The position numbers and the translations under genes are program-made. This document shows positions 11,918 through 22,832 of a DNA stretch of 64,000 bases, in pieces; position 1 is the stretch's first letter; the number at the start of each line of letters is the position of its first letter. This stretch comes from Omphiscola glabra (Eukaryota > Mollusca > Gastropoda > Lymnaeidae): contig OZ024794.1 in assembly GCA_964017045.1 (NCBI GenBank), positions 3,241,501 to 3,305,500 of the forward strand, in the 5' to 3' direction. The notes beneath the pieces were generated by a model. The model was not told the origin of the DNA. It did not search any database and saw only the letters and a program-made list of their open reading frames with translations.

Positions 11918-12485
11918 CATCAACAGACATAGTGACATCAACAAATATAGTGTAATCAACAGACATATTGTCATCAAAAGACAGTACCATTAACAGACAT
12001 AGTGTCATCAACAAATATAGTGTAATCAACAGACATATTGTCATCAAAAGACAGTACCATTAACAGACATAGTGTCATCAACAAATATAGTGTAATCAAC
12101 AGACGTATTGTCATCAAAAGACAGTACCATTAACAGACATAGTGTCATCAACAAATATAGTGTAATCAACAGACATATTGTCATCAACAGACAGAGAACC
12201 ATCAACAGATATAGTATCAGCAACAGACATAGTGTCATCAAAAGACTTAGTGCAATCAACAGACATAGTGTCATCAACAGACATAGTGTCATCAACAGAC
12301 ATAGTGTCATCAACAGACATAGTGACATCAAACAGACATAGTGACATCAAACGGACATAGTGACATCAACAGACATAGTGACATCAACAGACATAGTGAC
12401 ATCAACAGACATAGTGACATCAACAGACATAGTGCCATCAACAGACATAGTGACGTCAACAGACATAGTGACATCAAAAGACGTG
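11918..12485. repeat. 18-bp minisatellite with a 70-bp higher-order unit on the left
   Basis: Basic unit CATAGTGTCATCAACAGA. From about 11935 to 12190 four variant monomers (18+18+18+16) recur as a 70-bp block; to the right the monomers are nearly uniform. Confidence 0.93.
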
Positions 12486-12780
12486 GTGTCATCAGATGAA
12501 ATATTTCAATAAATGGACATTATGCACTAACAATGGACGTCAGACTTTAAAACTTGACCTTTGACCTCTACATTTAACTTCATGCGTTATTATACGGAAC
12601 GTATACAACTTTAATTAGATGTTCGAAGCCAAGTTGCGAACGTATTCGATCCTTTCATATACAGACGCGGGAAACGTATTCGTCGTGGCATCAAGTTAAA
12701 GTGCCTTATAATCGATTATAGTTTAATTACTTTCAGCCAAAATTAGGTTTGATTTTATGTATGTCTGCTTTGATCGGTTT
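12486..12780. other. Unique sequence
   Basis: No feature recognised. Confidence 0.5.
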
Positions 12781-13330
12781 CATGTAGGTGTGCTTTCATG
12801 TAGGTGTGCTTTCATCTTTGTGTGTTTTCATGTAGGTGTGCTTTTATCGGTTTCATATACGTGTGCTTTCATGTGTGTGTGTGTTTTCATGTAGCTTTGC
12901 TGTGATGTAGGTGTGCTGTGATGTAGGTGTGCTGTGATGTAGGTGTGCTGTGATGTAGGTGTGCTGTGATGTAGGTGTGCTGTGATGTAGGTGTGCTGTG
13001 ATGTAGGTGTGCTGTGATGTAGGTGTGCTGTGATGTAGGTGTGCTGTGATGTAGGTGTGCTGTGATGTATGTGTGCTGTGATGTAGGTGTGCTGTGATGT
13101 AGCTGTGTTGTGATGTAGGTGTGCTGTGATGTAGGTGTGCTGTGATGTAGGTATGCTGTGATGTAGGTATGCTGTGATGTAGGTGTGCTGTTATGTAGGT
13201 GTGCTGTGATGTAGTTGTGCTGTGATGTAGCTGTGATGTAGGTGTGCTTTGATGTAGGTGTGCTGTGATGTAGTTGTGCTTTCATGTATGTGTGCTTCAC
13301 CAGTTTCATTTAGGTGTGCTTTCGAGTAGG
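12780..13330. repeat. 16-bp minisatellite, about 30 copies
   Basis: Unit TGTGATGTAGGTGTGC; TTTCATG variants at both edges look like the older units. Confidence 0.95.
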
Positions 13331-13656
13331 TTTTGTAATGTTAGTCACATACTTAAAGCTAAAGGCCAGCCATGGAGCTCATGAGGCAATCAGCTAATGT
13401 AGTTCAACACTAGCTTCCTTTAGCGTCAAAGCATTTTTTTTAAATTTTATTTTATCCACGCAATTGAATAGAAAGTGAGATGCTGTCGTTTCCCTCTTGC
13501 TGTTTTGTTTCGGCGTATGGCTTTTGTTTGGGACATGTCACATTGAAGTGGATTTTTTTAAATTTTTTTTTTTGGGGGGGGGGGGGAGAGTGAGTGAGAG
13601 AGAGAGTAGGCTTGCTTTTTTTTCTCCCTCCCTATTTGGACCGGTACAGATGTATG

Positions 13657-13845
13657 CAGTGGCGTAGTGAGGGGGGGGCAAGTGGGGCATCATGCCCCGG
13701 GCGCTACTCACAAAGGGGCGCCAAATGGTATATTTTACTATAATATTGTTTGGTTTTCGAATAGGGGGGAGTGCGCTAAAAAGGTATTGGGGGGTGCTAA
13801 AAAGGTATTGTGCCCCGGGCGCGAGTTAAGCTCGCTACGCCACTG
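13657..13845. mobile_element. hAT-type MITE, copy 2
   Basis: Same family as 6838-7003: terminal CAGTGGCGTAGT / CTACGCCACTG and the inner GCCCCGGGCGCTACTCAC block. It is flanked by GATGTATG on both sides (13649-13656 and 13846-13853). It is longer than copy 1 mainly because a short GCTAAAAAGGTATTG block near the right end is duplicated. Confidence 0.92.
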
Positions 13846-14225
13846 GATGTATGTCACGTAAATGTAAAGACAGACGTAACTAGAGGGCATGGCTGGACAA
13901 CATAGAGATTGTGATTTTTAGTTGAAGAAACTCCAGCCTGCTGTTGACGTGCGACTGAGTCAAACGTCTCTTTAGTTCTCTGTCGTGCATTTTCGTCTCT
14001 CTCTCTTTCTTAGTTTCGACAATCATTCTGTCTGTCTAGCCATCAACCATCTAGATGTCTGAACGCAACCCAGCAGTCTGACTGACGTCTATCCATGTGT
14101 CTGTCTGTCTAAATATCTATAAATATCTTCTGTTTGCCTACATGCTTACCAACAGTCTGACTCCATCCATCAGTCTACCTATCTTATTGTATGTATGTCT
14201 ATATGTTAATATGTCTGCTTATGTG
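13846..14225. other. Unique, pyrimidine-rich to the right
   Basis: TCTGTCTGTCT-like low complexity leading into the next array. No gene. Confidence 0.5.
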
Positions 14226-14455
14226 TGTCTGTATATCCGTCAAACTTTTGTCTATCCGTCAAACGTCAGTCTATCCGTCAAATTTCTGTCTATCCGTCAA
14301 ACTTCTGTCTATCCGTCAAACTTCTGTCCATGCGTTAAACTTCTGTCTATCCGTCAAACTTCTGTCTATCCGTCATACTTCTGTCTATCCGTCAAATTTC
14401 TGTCTATCTGTCAAACTTCTGTCTATCCGTCAAACTTCTGTCTACCGATCAAACT
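14226..14455. repeat. 19-bp minisatellite, about 12 copies
   Basis: Unit CTGTCTATCCGTCAAACTT. Confidence 0.95.
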
Positions 14456-15715
14456 ATCTGTTCGCCTATCTCTCCAACTGCCATCAGTCGGACTGTAAAC
14501 CAGTCTTTCTGTCTGTCTACCTGTTTGTCTGTCTGTCTGTCTAATTTTAATTTATAGTCAATTAGCAAAAAGTACCATTGTTATGAACACAAGAAAACTT
14601 ACGTGTGTTTTATATCTTAAAGAACGCTACAGACGACAGTTAATTAAATTAATGGCCCTACAAATGAATCAATCCTTCGTATTTTCTTCAGCCACGATGT
14701 AATCCCTTGACTGTGGCGTTGGCCTGGCTGGAGATGTTTGCCTTGAGAATGGCAATAAATTATCTGCAGATAAACTGAAGTTTTTATTTTTTAATGTCGA
14801 TGTTGTTGTTTTACTGTAATGGTTGCCTAGCAATATTTTAGCTTACATTTTTTTTAACGAGTAAACTTCCTATCATGGTGCAGCCACAGGAGTGGTTCTC
14901 AAAATAAAGTTGAGAACGAGGGTTTTCGGGGGTTTAGAGCAGGTAATTTTTTTTTTCATCCTATGTTCCCTTTCTACGAATTTTAACCGTGAAACTGGGT
15001 GACCTTGCCTAGATTTTGCCTTTATGAATAACTTTCAACAATTCAACGGATCTAAAATCTACCACAAAGGTGCTAATGTAAAGTGTGAGTCCCTGCACTT
15101 TGTTGTAATAGTTGAGTGACGTCATAGCTTTACCGGGCGAAGCTGTTCATCAAGTTTCGTTGTTGTGTTTTTTGATAGATTTTTCAACCAAAGAGTAAAT
15201 TGGGTGACTTCGTCCATTTAAGATAAAAGACATCACAATACTTGTAGAATTTATAAATACAGACAAATGAGTCATTTTATTTTCTATTGTCACTGCTTGA
15301 TCATAATATTTTATTGTAATGAAATTTATGAAAGATGGGTGGGTTTTTTTTTTGTTTTTTTTTTGGGGGTAGGGGGGTTGGGGGGGGGGAATAATATCCC
15401 CAGTTGACATCAAACATGGTTCTCTGGGATCTTTTCTTTCGAGGCTAACCTCATTCTCTTTCATCGGGTTTTTTTTAATATATTTTTTTATTGTTTTTTT
15501 AAACAATCTAATTATAGCTTTAATTTGTCATAGTTAATAGTAGACTGGAATGTCTTTCCTATTATCGCAGATAATCTCTTATCTTGTTATTTGTCAAACA
15601 ATAAACAACATCGTGATCTTCTTTTATAAAATCCATACACCCAGTCGCACACCCCCCCCCCCTACCCCAGGGCGCCTAGTCCTGTTATAAAACTCCAAGT
15701 AGTGAAGCCTTTTTA
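14456..15715. other. Unique AT-rich stretch with homopolymer runs
   Basis: About 1.25 kb without a credible gene. Poly-T/poly-G runs at 15340-15390 and poly-C at 15650-15662. The open frames here are Lys/Asn-rich by composition. Confidence 0.5.
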
Positions 15716-18024
15716 AAGGAAAGCAAAGTCAATGACTAGCCTGCGTTGATATAAAGGGAGAGCAAAGTCAACGACTAGCCTGCGTTGATACAAAGGGAGA
15801 GCAAAGTCAATGACTAGCCTGCGTTGATATAAAGGGAGAGCAAAGTCAACGACTAGCCTGCGTTGATATAAAGGGAGAGCAAAGTCAACGACTAGCCTGC
15901 GTTGATATAAAGGGAGAGCAAAGTCAACGACTAGCCTGCGTTGATATAAAGGGAGAGCAAAGTCAATGACTAGCCTGCGTTGATATAAAGGGAGAGCAAA
16001 GTCAACGACTAGCCTGCGTTGATATAAAGGGAGAGCAAAGTCAATGACTAGCCTGCGTTGATATAAAGGGAGAGCAAAGTCAATGACTAGCCTGCGTTGA
16101 TATAAAGGGAGAGCAAAGTCAATGACTAGCCTGCGTTGATATAAAGGGAGAGCAAAGTCAATGACTAGCCTGCGTTGATATGAAGGGAGAGCAAAGTCAA
16201 TGACTAGCCTGCGTTGATATAAAGGGAGAGCAAAGTCAACGACTAGCCTGCGTTGATATAAAGGGAGAGCAAAGTCAACGACTAGCCTGCGTTGATATAA
16301 AGGGAGAGCAAAGTCAATGACCAGCCTGCATTGATATAAAGGGAGAGCAAAGTCAATGACCAGCCTGCATTGATATAAAGGGAGAGCAAAGTCAATGACT
16401 AGCCTGCGTTGATATAAAGGGAGAGCAAAGTCAATGACCAGCCTGCGTTGATATAAAGGGTGAGCAAAGTCAATGACCAGCCTGCATTGATATAAAGGGA
16501 GAGCAAAGTCAATGACCAGCCTGCGTTGATATAAAGGGAGAGCAAAGTCAATGACCAGCCTGCGTTGATATAAAGGGAGAGCAAAGTCAACGACTAGCAT
16601 GCGTTGATATAAAGGGAGAGCAAAGTCAATGACTAGCCTGCGTTGATATAAAGGGAGAGCAAAGTCAATGACCAGCCTGCGTTGATATAAAGGGAGAGCA
16701 AAGTCAATGACTAGCCTGCGTTGATATAAAGGGAGAGCAAAGTCAACGACTAGCCTGCGTTGATATAAAGGGAGAGCAAAGTCAATGACTAGCCTGCGTT
16801 GATATAAAGGGAGAGCAAAGTCAATGACTAGCCTGCGTTGATATAAAGGGAGAGCAAAGTCAATGACTAGCCTGCGTTGATATAAAGGGAGAGCAAAGTC
16901 AATGACTAGCCTGCGTTGATATGAAGGGAGAGCAAAGTCAATGACTAGCCTGCGTTGATATAAAGGGAGAGCAAAGTCAACGACTAGCCTGCGTTGATAT
17001 AAAGGGAGAGCAAAGTCAACGACTAGCCTGCGTTGATATAAAGGGAGAGCAAAGTCAATGACCAGCCTGCATTGATATAAAGGGAGAGCAAAGTCAATGA
17101 CCAGCCTGCATTGATATAAAGGGAGAGCAAAGTCAATGACTAGCCTGCGTTGATATAAAGGGAGAGCAAAGTCAATGACCAGCCTGCGTTGATATAAAGG
17201 GTGAGCAAAGTCAATGACCAGCCTGCATTGATATAAAGGGAGAGCAAAGTCAATGACCAGCCTGCGTTGATATAAAGGGAGAGCAAAGTCAATGACCAGC
17301 CTGCGTTGATATAAAGGGAGAGCAAAGTCAATGACTAGCCTGCGTTGATATAAAGGGAGAGCAAAGTCAATGACCAGCCTGCATTGATATAAAGGGAGAG
17401 CAAAGTCAATGACCAGCCTGTATTGATATAAAGGGAGAGCAAAGTCAATGACCAGCCTGCATTGATATAAAGGGAGAGCAAAGTCAACGACCAGCCTGCA
17501 TTGATATAAAGGGAGAGCAAAGTCAATGACCAGCCTGCGTTGATATAAAGGGAGAGCAAAGTCAACGACTAGCCTGCATTGATATAAAGGGAGAGCAAAG
17601 TCAATGACCAGCCTGCATTGATATAAAGGGAGAGCAAAGTCAATGACCAGCCTGCGTTGATATAAAGGGAGAGCAAAGTCAACGACCAGCCTGCATTGAT
17701 ATAAAGGGAGAGCAAAGTCAATGACCAGCCTGCGTTGATATAAAGGGAGAGCAAAGTCAACGACTAGCCTGCGTTGATATAAAGGGAGAGCAAAGTCAAT
17801 GACCAGCCTGCGTTGATATAAAGGGAGAGCAAAGTCAACGACTAGCCTGCGTTGATATAAAGGGAGAGCAAAGTCAACGACTAGCCTGCGTTGATATAAA
17901 GGGAGAGCAAAGTCAATGACTAGCCTGCGTTGATATAAAGGGAGAGCAAAGTCAATGACTAGCCTGCGTTGATATAAAGGGAGAGCAAAGTCAATGACCA
18001 GCCTGCATTGATATAAAGGGAGAG
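15716..18024. repeat. 39-bp minisatellite, about 59 copies, with a 741-bp higher-order duplication
   Basis: Unit core GACTAGCCTGCGTTGATATA then AAGGGAGAGCAAAGTCAA. Rare variants recur exactly 741 bp (19 units) apart: TGAAGGG at 16181 and 16922, and GGGTGAGC at 16461 and 17202. So a 19-unit block was duplicated. Confidence 0.96.
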
Positions 18025-18206
18025 TTATTTGAACTAGAAATATTTATGTTACATGTTCGTACCGGTACTATAAGAATCATTTATAAATATAGCCTAACAT
18101 TGGTCCCGTCTATATTTGTAAGTTAATATTTATTTTGATGCTCAAAAGTGAATACATAATTCCCAACGTTTAAGCCGATTCCTAATTCAATTCATAAACC
18201 TTTTGA

Positions 18207-18738
18207 ACCTTCTAGAACTAGTGAACAGTTTTAAACCTTCTACGACAAGTGAACAGTTTTAAACCATCTAGAACTAGTGAACAGTTTTAAACCTTCTACG
18301 ACTAGTGAACAGTTTTAAACCTTCTAGAACTAGTGAACAGTTTTAAACCTTCTACGACTAGTGAACAGTTTTAAACCATTTAGAACTAGTGAACAGTTTT
18401 AAACCATCTAGAACTAGTGAACAGTTTTAAACGTTCTAGAACTAGTGAACAGTTTTAAACCTTCTAGAACTAGTGAACAGTTTTAAACCTTCTAGAACTA
18501 GTGAACAGTTTTAAACCTTCTAGAACTAGTGAACAGTTTTAAACCTTCTAGAACTAGTGAATATTTTTAAACCTTCTACGACTAGTGAACAGTTTTAAAC
18601 CTTCTACGACTAGTGAACAGTTTTAAACTCTCTAGGACTGGTGAACAGTTCTAAACCTTATACGACTAGTGAACAGTCTTAAACCTTATACGACAATTGA
18701 ACAGTTTTAAACCTTATTGTTATAGGACTAGTGAACAG
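18207..18738. repeat. 28-bp minisatellite, about 19 copies
   Basis: Unit core GAACAGTTTTAAACCTTCTA then GAACTAGT. Two main subtypes, TAGAAC and TACGAC. Confidence 0.95.
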
Positions 18739-18857
18739 GTCTCACCATTACTGGACTGAACATGTGGATTCTTTATCTTTCAAGAAGGGAACTCATTATG
18801 GTCTTCTATAACATGTCATGTTTTGATGGACTGCGCTGAGGTTGGTCTAAAATTTAT

Positions 18858-19732
18858 AAGAACCCCTGTACTAATGAGAGGCAGAAAAAGTGGACACCCA
18901 AATTATGTTTATAAGAACCCTTGCACTAATGAGAGGCAGAAAAGTTGGACACCCAAATTATGTTTATAAGAACTCTTGCACTAATTAGAGGCAGAAAAAG
19001 TGGACACCCAAAATATGTTTATAAGAACCCTTGCACTAATGAGAGGCAGAAAAAGTGGACACCCAAATTATGTTTATAAGAACACTTGCCCTAATGAGAG
19101 GCAGAAAAAGTGGACACCCAAATTATGTTTATAAGAACCCTTGCACTAATGAGAGGCAGAAAAAATGGACACCCAAATTATGTTTATAAGAACACTTGCA
19201 CTAATGAGAGGCAGAAAAAGTGGACACCCAAATTATGTTTATAAGAACCCTTGCACTAATGAGAGGCAGAAAAAATGGACACCCAAATTATGTTTATAAG
19301 AACACTTGCACTAATGAGAGGCAGAAAAAGTGGACACCCAAATTATGTTTATAAGAACCCTTGCACTAATGAGAGGCAGAAAAAATGGACAGCCAAATTA
19401 TGTTTATAAGAACACTTGCACTAATGAGAGGCAGAAAAAGTGGACACCCAAATTATGTTTATAAGAACCCTTGCACTAATGAGAGGCAGAAAAAATGGAC
19501 ACCCAAATTATGTTTATAAGAACCCTTGCACTAATGAGAGGCAGAAAAAATGGACACCCAAATTATGTTTATAAGAACCCTTGCACTAATGAGAGGCAGA
19601 AAAAATGGACACCCAAATTATGTTTATAAGAACCCTTGCACTAATGAGAGGCAGAAAAAATGGACACCCAAATTATGTTTATAAGAACCCTTGCACTAAT
19701 GAGAGGCAGAAAAAAATGGACAGCCAAATTCT
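18858..19732. repeat. 55-bp minisatellite, about 16 copies, partly with 110-bp periodicity
   Basis: Unit core CACTAATGAGAGGCAGAAAA then TGGACACCC and TTATGTTTATAAGAAC. Between about 19080 and 19500 units alternate between AACACTTG/AAAAAGTGG and AACCCTTG/AAAAAATGG. Confidence 0.95.
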
Positions 19733-20050
19733 GTTTTTCCTTCTTTCTTTGATCGTTTTATTGTTGAGGTCTTAGATTGATTTGTCCCACTAAGACTTGG
19801 GCTGGAGGCCACTGAAATCTGTTGGCCAAACATCCTACTAGGCAAACAATGGCCGGTGTGTTGATCACAAGGCTTTCTGGTCGCCAATCTACCACCCCCT
19901 TCCCCCTTTTAACGACCCCTCAAGCTGATTTCATTCTACCGGTCTTTACAATTTCAGCTTAACAATTTCAGCTTTATTTCAAAACAATTTTATTTCTATT
20001 TTCTAAATAATTTTTTTTGAGTGTAAAATCCTGGTGGTAAAATGAACAGG
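19733..20050. other. Unique sequence
   Basis: No gene recognised. Confidence 0.5.
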
Positions 20051-20054
20051 AGAG

Positions 20055-20505
20055 GAAGGTGCTGATAGGTGGGTGCTGATAGGTGGGTGGTGATAGGTGG
20101 GTGGTGATAGGTGGGTGCTGATAGGTGGGAGCTGATAGGAAGGTGCTGATAGGTGGGTTCTGATAGGTGGGTGCTGATAGGGAGGTCTGATAGGTGGTTG
20201 CTGATAGGAAGGTGCTGATAGGAAGGTGCTGATAGGAAGGTGCTGATAGGAAGGTGCTGACAGGTGGGTGCTGATAGGTGGGTGCTGATAGGAATGCTGA
20301 TAGGAAGGTGGTGATATGAGGGTGCTGATAGCAAGGTGCTGATAGGAAGGTGCTGATAGATGTGTGCTGATAGGAAGGTGCTGATAGCAAGGTGCGGATA
20401 GATGGGTGTTAAGTTGCGTGCTAATAGGAGGGTGCTAATAGGAGGGTGCTGATAGGAAGGTGCTAATAGGAAGGTGTTGATAGATGGGTACTGATAGTGT
20501 GATGC
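20055..20505. repeat. 14-bp minisatellite, about 32 copies
   Basis: Unit GGTGCTGATAGGAA with a GGTGGGTGCTGATA subtype. Confidence 0.93.
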
Positions 20506-20779
20506 TGGTTTTTTTAAATTTAAGTTTAAGTTATAACCTCATTATTTTCTACAACTGTCTCTGCTAATTAGCTGGGCCAACATTCAAACTACATAACTAT
20601 TACAAATATCTCCTAGTGCAAAATTATGTCATCAAAGTCAGAGAGAATTGCGCAGCAGAATTACGGGGGAAAAAAGGGTTGGGGGGGGGGGGGGCAAAAT
20701 CAGTTATCCAAATTACGAATTGTACGCAAAGTTTTGTCATTAAATGACCCATTTGACTTTTTATTTAACGTATTTTACG

Positions 20780-20846
20780 GACTATAAGACGCTACGGACT
20801 ATAAGACGCTACGGACTATAAGACGCTACGGACTATACGACGCTCA
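20780..20846. repeat. 17-bp tandem repeat, 4 copies
   Basis: Unit ACGGACTATAAGACGCT. Confidence 0.9.
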
Positions 20847-20939
20847 TTAATTTTTAAGCAATTTTTTTTAAAATAACATTTTTATCATTTCTACATTAAT
20901 TTCGAGTAAAATACATGTAAATGGTTTATGCTCACTTCC

Positions 20940-21240
20940 TTGGCAGCACAATGTCACAAGACGTTTTTTTGGCAGCACACTGTCACAAGACGTTAATTGG
21001 CAGTACACTGTCAAAAGACGTTAATTGGCAGTACACTGTCATAAGACGTTAATTGGCAGCACACTGTCACAAGACGTTAATTGGCAGTACATTGTCACAA
21101 GACGTTAATTGGCAGTACAATGTCACAAGACGTTAATTGGCAGTACACTGTCACAAGACGTTAATTGGCAGCACACTGTCACAAGACGTTAATTGGCAGT
21201 ACACTGAAACTGTCACAAGACGTTCCTTGCCAGTACATTG
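20940..21240. repeat. 28-bp minisatellite, about 11 copies
   Basis: Unit core CACAAGACGTTAATTGGCAG then TACACTGT. Related to the 34-bp array at 21378-21805; similar unique sequence precedes both (TTGTACGCAA and GTTTTGTCATTAAATGA). Confidence 0.93.
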
Positions 21241-21377
21241 TTGCAAGACGGGGAAAAGGGAGGAGGGGTCAAAAGCAATTATCCTATGTGCAGATTGTAC
21301 GCAACGTTTTGTCATTAAATGATGCAATAAAAATTTGCTGAATTTTTTTGACTTTTGATTTAAAGGATGTGTGCTCA

Positions 21378-21805
21378 CTTCCTTGGCAGCACACTGTCAG
21401 TGTCACAAGACGTTCCTTGGCAGCACGCTGTCAGTGTCACAAGACGTTCGTTGGCAGCACGATGTCAGTGTCACAAGACGTTCCTTGGCAGCACGCTATT
21501 AGTGTCACAAGACGTTCCTTGGCAGCACGCTGTCAGTGTCACAAGACGTTCCTTGGAAGCACGCTGTCAGTGTCACAAGACGTTCCTTGGCAGCACACTG
21601 TCAGTGTCACAAGACGTTCCTTGGCAGCATAATGTCAGTGTCACAAGACATTCCTTGGCAGCTCACTGTAAGTGTCACAAGACGTTCCTTGGCAGCACAC
21701 TGTCAGTGTCACAAGACAATTCCTTGGCAGCACACTGTCAGTGTCACAAGACGCTCCTTGGCAGCATACTGTCATTGTCACAAGACATTCGTTGGCAGCA
21801 CAGTT
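21378..21805. repeat. 34-bp minisatellite, about 13 copies
   Basis: Unit core CACAAGACGTTCCTTGGCAG then CACACTGTCAGTGT. It is the 28-bp unit of the previous array plus a CAGTGT insertion. Confidence 0.93.
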
Positions 21806-22177
21806 TAAAAACATCTCATTTAGCGCAGTTCTCGGGAATTTTATTTTATATTCCTCTGGAAAAACAAGAAAAACTGATTTTTTTTTTCAGGTTAGGGGCT
21901 GGGGCAAAAAAAATAATTGATATAGAGTATTGTCTACGGCAACAATTCTATGTGCCAAGTTTCAGCTCGATAGGTTGACGGGAAGTGGGTCAATTAGTTG
22001 TCCGAAGATTTTTGCCAGCCAGCCAGCAATGAACAATAGCGAAGTTACAGTTAATATAAAAGATTTTATAGTAAAAAAAAATAAAAAAATGTTAACCGCT
22101 AACTTTCAAATTCTTTACATTACATCCGCTTTTGTTGGTGTGTTTCGGACTTCATTACAGCAGAGTGAAAATATAGG
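21806..22177. other. Unique sequence, possibly an interspersed-repeat tail
   Basis: Contains GTGCCAAGTTTCAGCTCGAT and AGGTTGACGGGAAGTGGGTC, wording typical of transposon 3' regions. No ends or coding seen. Very tentative. Confidence 0.3.
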
Positions 22178-22582
22178 ACCCCCAGCAAGGTCCCCCTGCA
22201 AGGACCCCCGGCATGGACCCCCGGCAAGGTCCCCCAGTAAGGTCCCCCAGCAAAGTCCCCCAGCAAGGACCCCCGGCAAGGTCCCCCAGTAAGGTCCCCC
22301 AGCAAGGTCCCCCGGCAAGGACCCCCGGCAAGGTCCCCCTGCAAGGACCCCCGGCATGGACCCCCGGCAAGGTCCCCCAGTAAGGTCCCCCAGCAAGGAC
22401 CCCCGGCATGGACCCCCGGCAAGGTCCCCCAGTAAGGTCCCCCGGCAAGGTCCCCCTGCAAGGTCCCCCAGCAAGGTTCCCCAGCAAGGACCCCCGGCAA
22501 GGTCCCCCAGCAAGGTCCCCCTGCAAGGTCGCCCAGCAAGGACCCCCGGCAAGGTCCCCCTGCAAGGTCTCTCAGCCATGTC
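22178..22582. repeat. 13-bp C-rich minisatellite, about 31 copies
   Basis: Unit CCCCCGGCAAGGT with AGCAAGG, GGCATGGA and TGCAAGG variants. The G-rich complement could form G-quadruplexes (GGGGG runs every 13 bp). Confidence 0.95.
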
Positions 22583-22654
22583 GCACCTATTAAAGAAAAA
22601 GTGCTAAAAGTTGATACTACATTCAGCCTGTTGTACTTAATAGCAGAATAAAAC

Positions 22655-22832
22655 ACATCTATGACTTAAGTCATTTAACAACAAATCTATGTCTTAAGCC
22701 ATAACAATAAATCTATGACTAAAGTCATTGAACAATACATCTATGACTTAAGTCATTTAACAAAAGAATATATGACAGTCATTTAACACATCTATGACTT
22801 GAGTCATTGAACAACACATCTATGATTTAAGT
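22655..22832. repeat. 28-bp minisatellite, left of the hAT insertion
   Basis: Unit core CATCTATGACTTAAGTCATT then GAACAACA. It resumes at 24333 after the transposon. Confidence 0.92.

Noticed and set aside
15150..15506. Lys/Asn-rich minus-strand ORF of 118 codons
   Set aside because: Composition follows poly-T/poly-G tracts on the plus strand; no conserved motif.
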